The translations under genes were made by a program, and so were the position numbers. Shown one piece after another: positions 41,983 through 42,080 of a stretch of DNA of 42,080 bases (position 1 is the stretch's first letter; each line of letters begins with the position of its first letter). The stretch lies in NCBI GenBank assembly GCA_021399345.1, contig JAAFKI010000150.1, positions 1 through 42,080 on the forward strand. Direction: 5' to 3'. A model generated the notes under the pieces. That model saw nothing but the letters and a program-made list of their open reading frames with translations. It did no database searches and had not been told where the DNA came from. Source of the stretch: Candidatus Heimdallarchaeota archaeon. Lineage in GTDB: Archaea > Asgardarchaeota > Heimdallarchaeia > Heimdallarchaeales > Heimdallarchaeaceae.

Positions 41983-42080
41983 TTACCTTCGCTTTTTACC
42001 TTGTTGTTCTGATAGTAATTTCTGAAATTCGTCTCTTAACAAAGTTTCTTGTCCTTGCAAAGCTTGTTTTTTCTCCTCAT
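41983..42080 (-). CDS. C-terminal end of an unidentified gene (partial)
   Basis: The minus strand carries an open frame to the window edge, ending EEKKQALQGQETLLRDEFQ then KLLSEQQGKKRR and TAA. The residues suggest a charged helix or coiled coil with a basic tail. It is convergent with the aconitase X pair. The start lies outside the window, and the function cannot be told. Confidence 0.6.
   Translation of the reverse strand, partial: EEKKQALQGQETLLRDEFQKLLSEQQGKKRR

Noticed and set aside
1..42080. CRISPR arrays, rRNA genes, insertion sequences and replication origin
   Set aside because: No regularly spaced repeats, no rRNA-like stretches, no transposase with terminal repeats, and no cluster of origin-box repeats beside a replication-initiator gene were seen.

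Overview
The window is AT-rich archaeal chromosome. Its information-processing genes are archaeal or eukaryote-like: the small subunit of DNA polymerase D, EF-1A, aIF6, eL31, eL39, eL20, eS19, prefoldin alpha, PDCD5, Nep1, RNase P component 4, Sec61 beta and an STT3/AglB oligosaccharyltransferase. A Ras/Rab-type small GTPase and two separate Roadblock/LC7 proteins sit beside FtsZ. That mix points to an Asgard archaeon, most likely Heimdallarchaeia-like. The lineage is inferred from gene content, not from a phylogeny.

Layout. 1-5.7 kb: the 3' part of a tRNA-Ser, topoisomerase IA with an overlapping small zinc protein, a glutaredoxin-like protein, a MazG-like protein and Sec61 beta, tRNA-Arg, DNA polymerase D small subunit and a Roadblock protein. 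5.9-9.7 kb: AglB and EF-1A. 9.8-13.7 kb: an eight-gene leftward translation/secretion operon running eS19, PDCD5, eL39 (51 aa), eL31, aIF6, eL20, prefoldin alpha, FtsY. 13.9-19 kb: a small membrane protein, a small GTPase, a metallo-beta-lactamase protein, a TPR protein, tRNA-Cys, a P-loop NTPase and a second Roadblock protein. 19-22.9 kb: a solitary adenine-specific DNA methyltransferase, a NodB-type deacetylase, a CRM-domain protein and RNase P component 4. 23-25.7 kb: an unrecognised protein, FtsZ and two tRNA-Gly genes. 25.9-29.5 kb: a DinB-like protein, an internally deleted alpha/beta-hydrolase pseudogene, form III RuBisCO with ribose-1,5-bisphosphate isomerase (AMP/nucleoside carbon salvage), and a flavodoxin. 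29.5-32.9 kb: the most unusual part, described below. 32.9-42 kb: FTR1 permease, a zinc protein, LipA-LipB, Nep1, ADP-forming acyl-CoA synthetase, a ZPR1-domain protein, an EndoIII-like glycosylase, the two subunits of aconitase X (archaeal mevalonate pathway), and the end of an unidentified gene.

The part most worth following up is 29.55-32.84 kb. At its right edge is a CAU-anticodon tRNA gene that I read as carrying two introns: one at the usual 37/38 position and one inside the 3' strand of the D stem. Both show a bulge-helix-bulge fold. At its left edge lies a directly repeated copy of only the 3' half of that tRNA (43 of 46 positions identical), starting at the anticodon region and preceded by a TATA-like sequence. 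Between them is a single, unrecognised 985-residue gene. Two readings fit: a one-gene element integrated at the tRNA, with the displaced 3' half as the far attachment site; or a transcribed 3' half of a split tRNA.

Smaller points: a TTG/GTG or Shine-Dalgarno-supported start revises several gene 5' ends; two genes end in a 7-bp hairpin over the stop codon followed by a T-tract; EF-1A has a 12-codon upstream ORF overlapping its start; and eL31 carries a long acidic tail.
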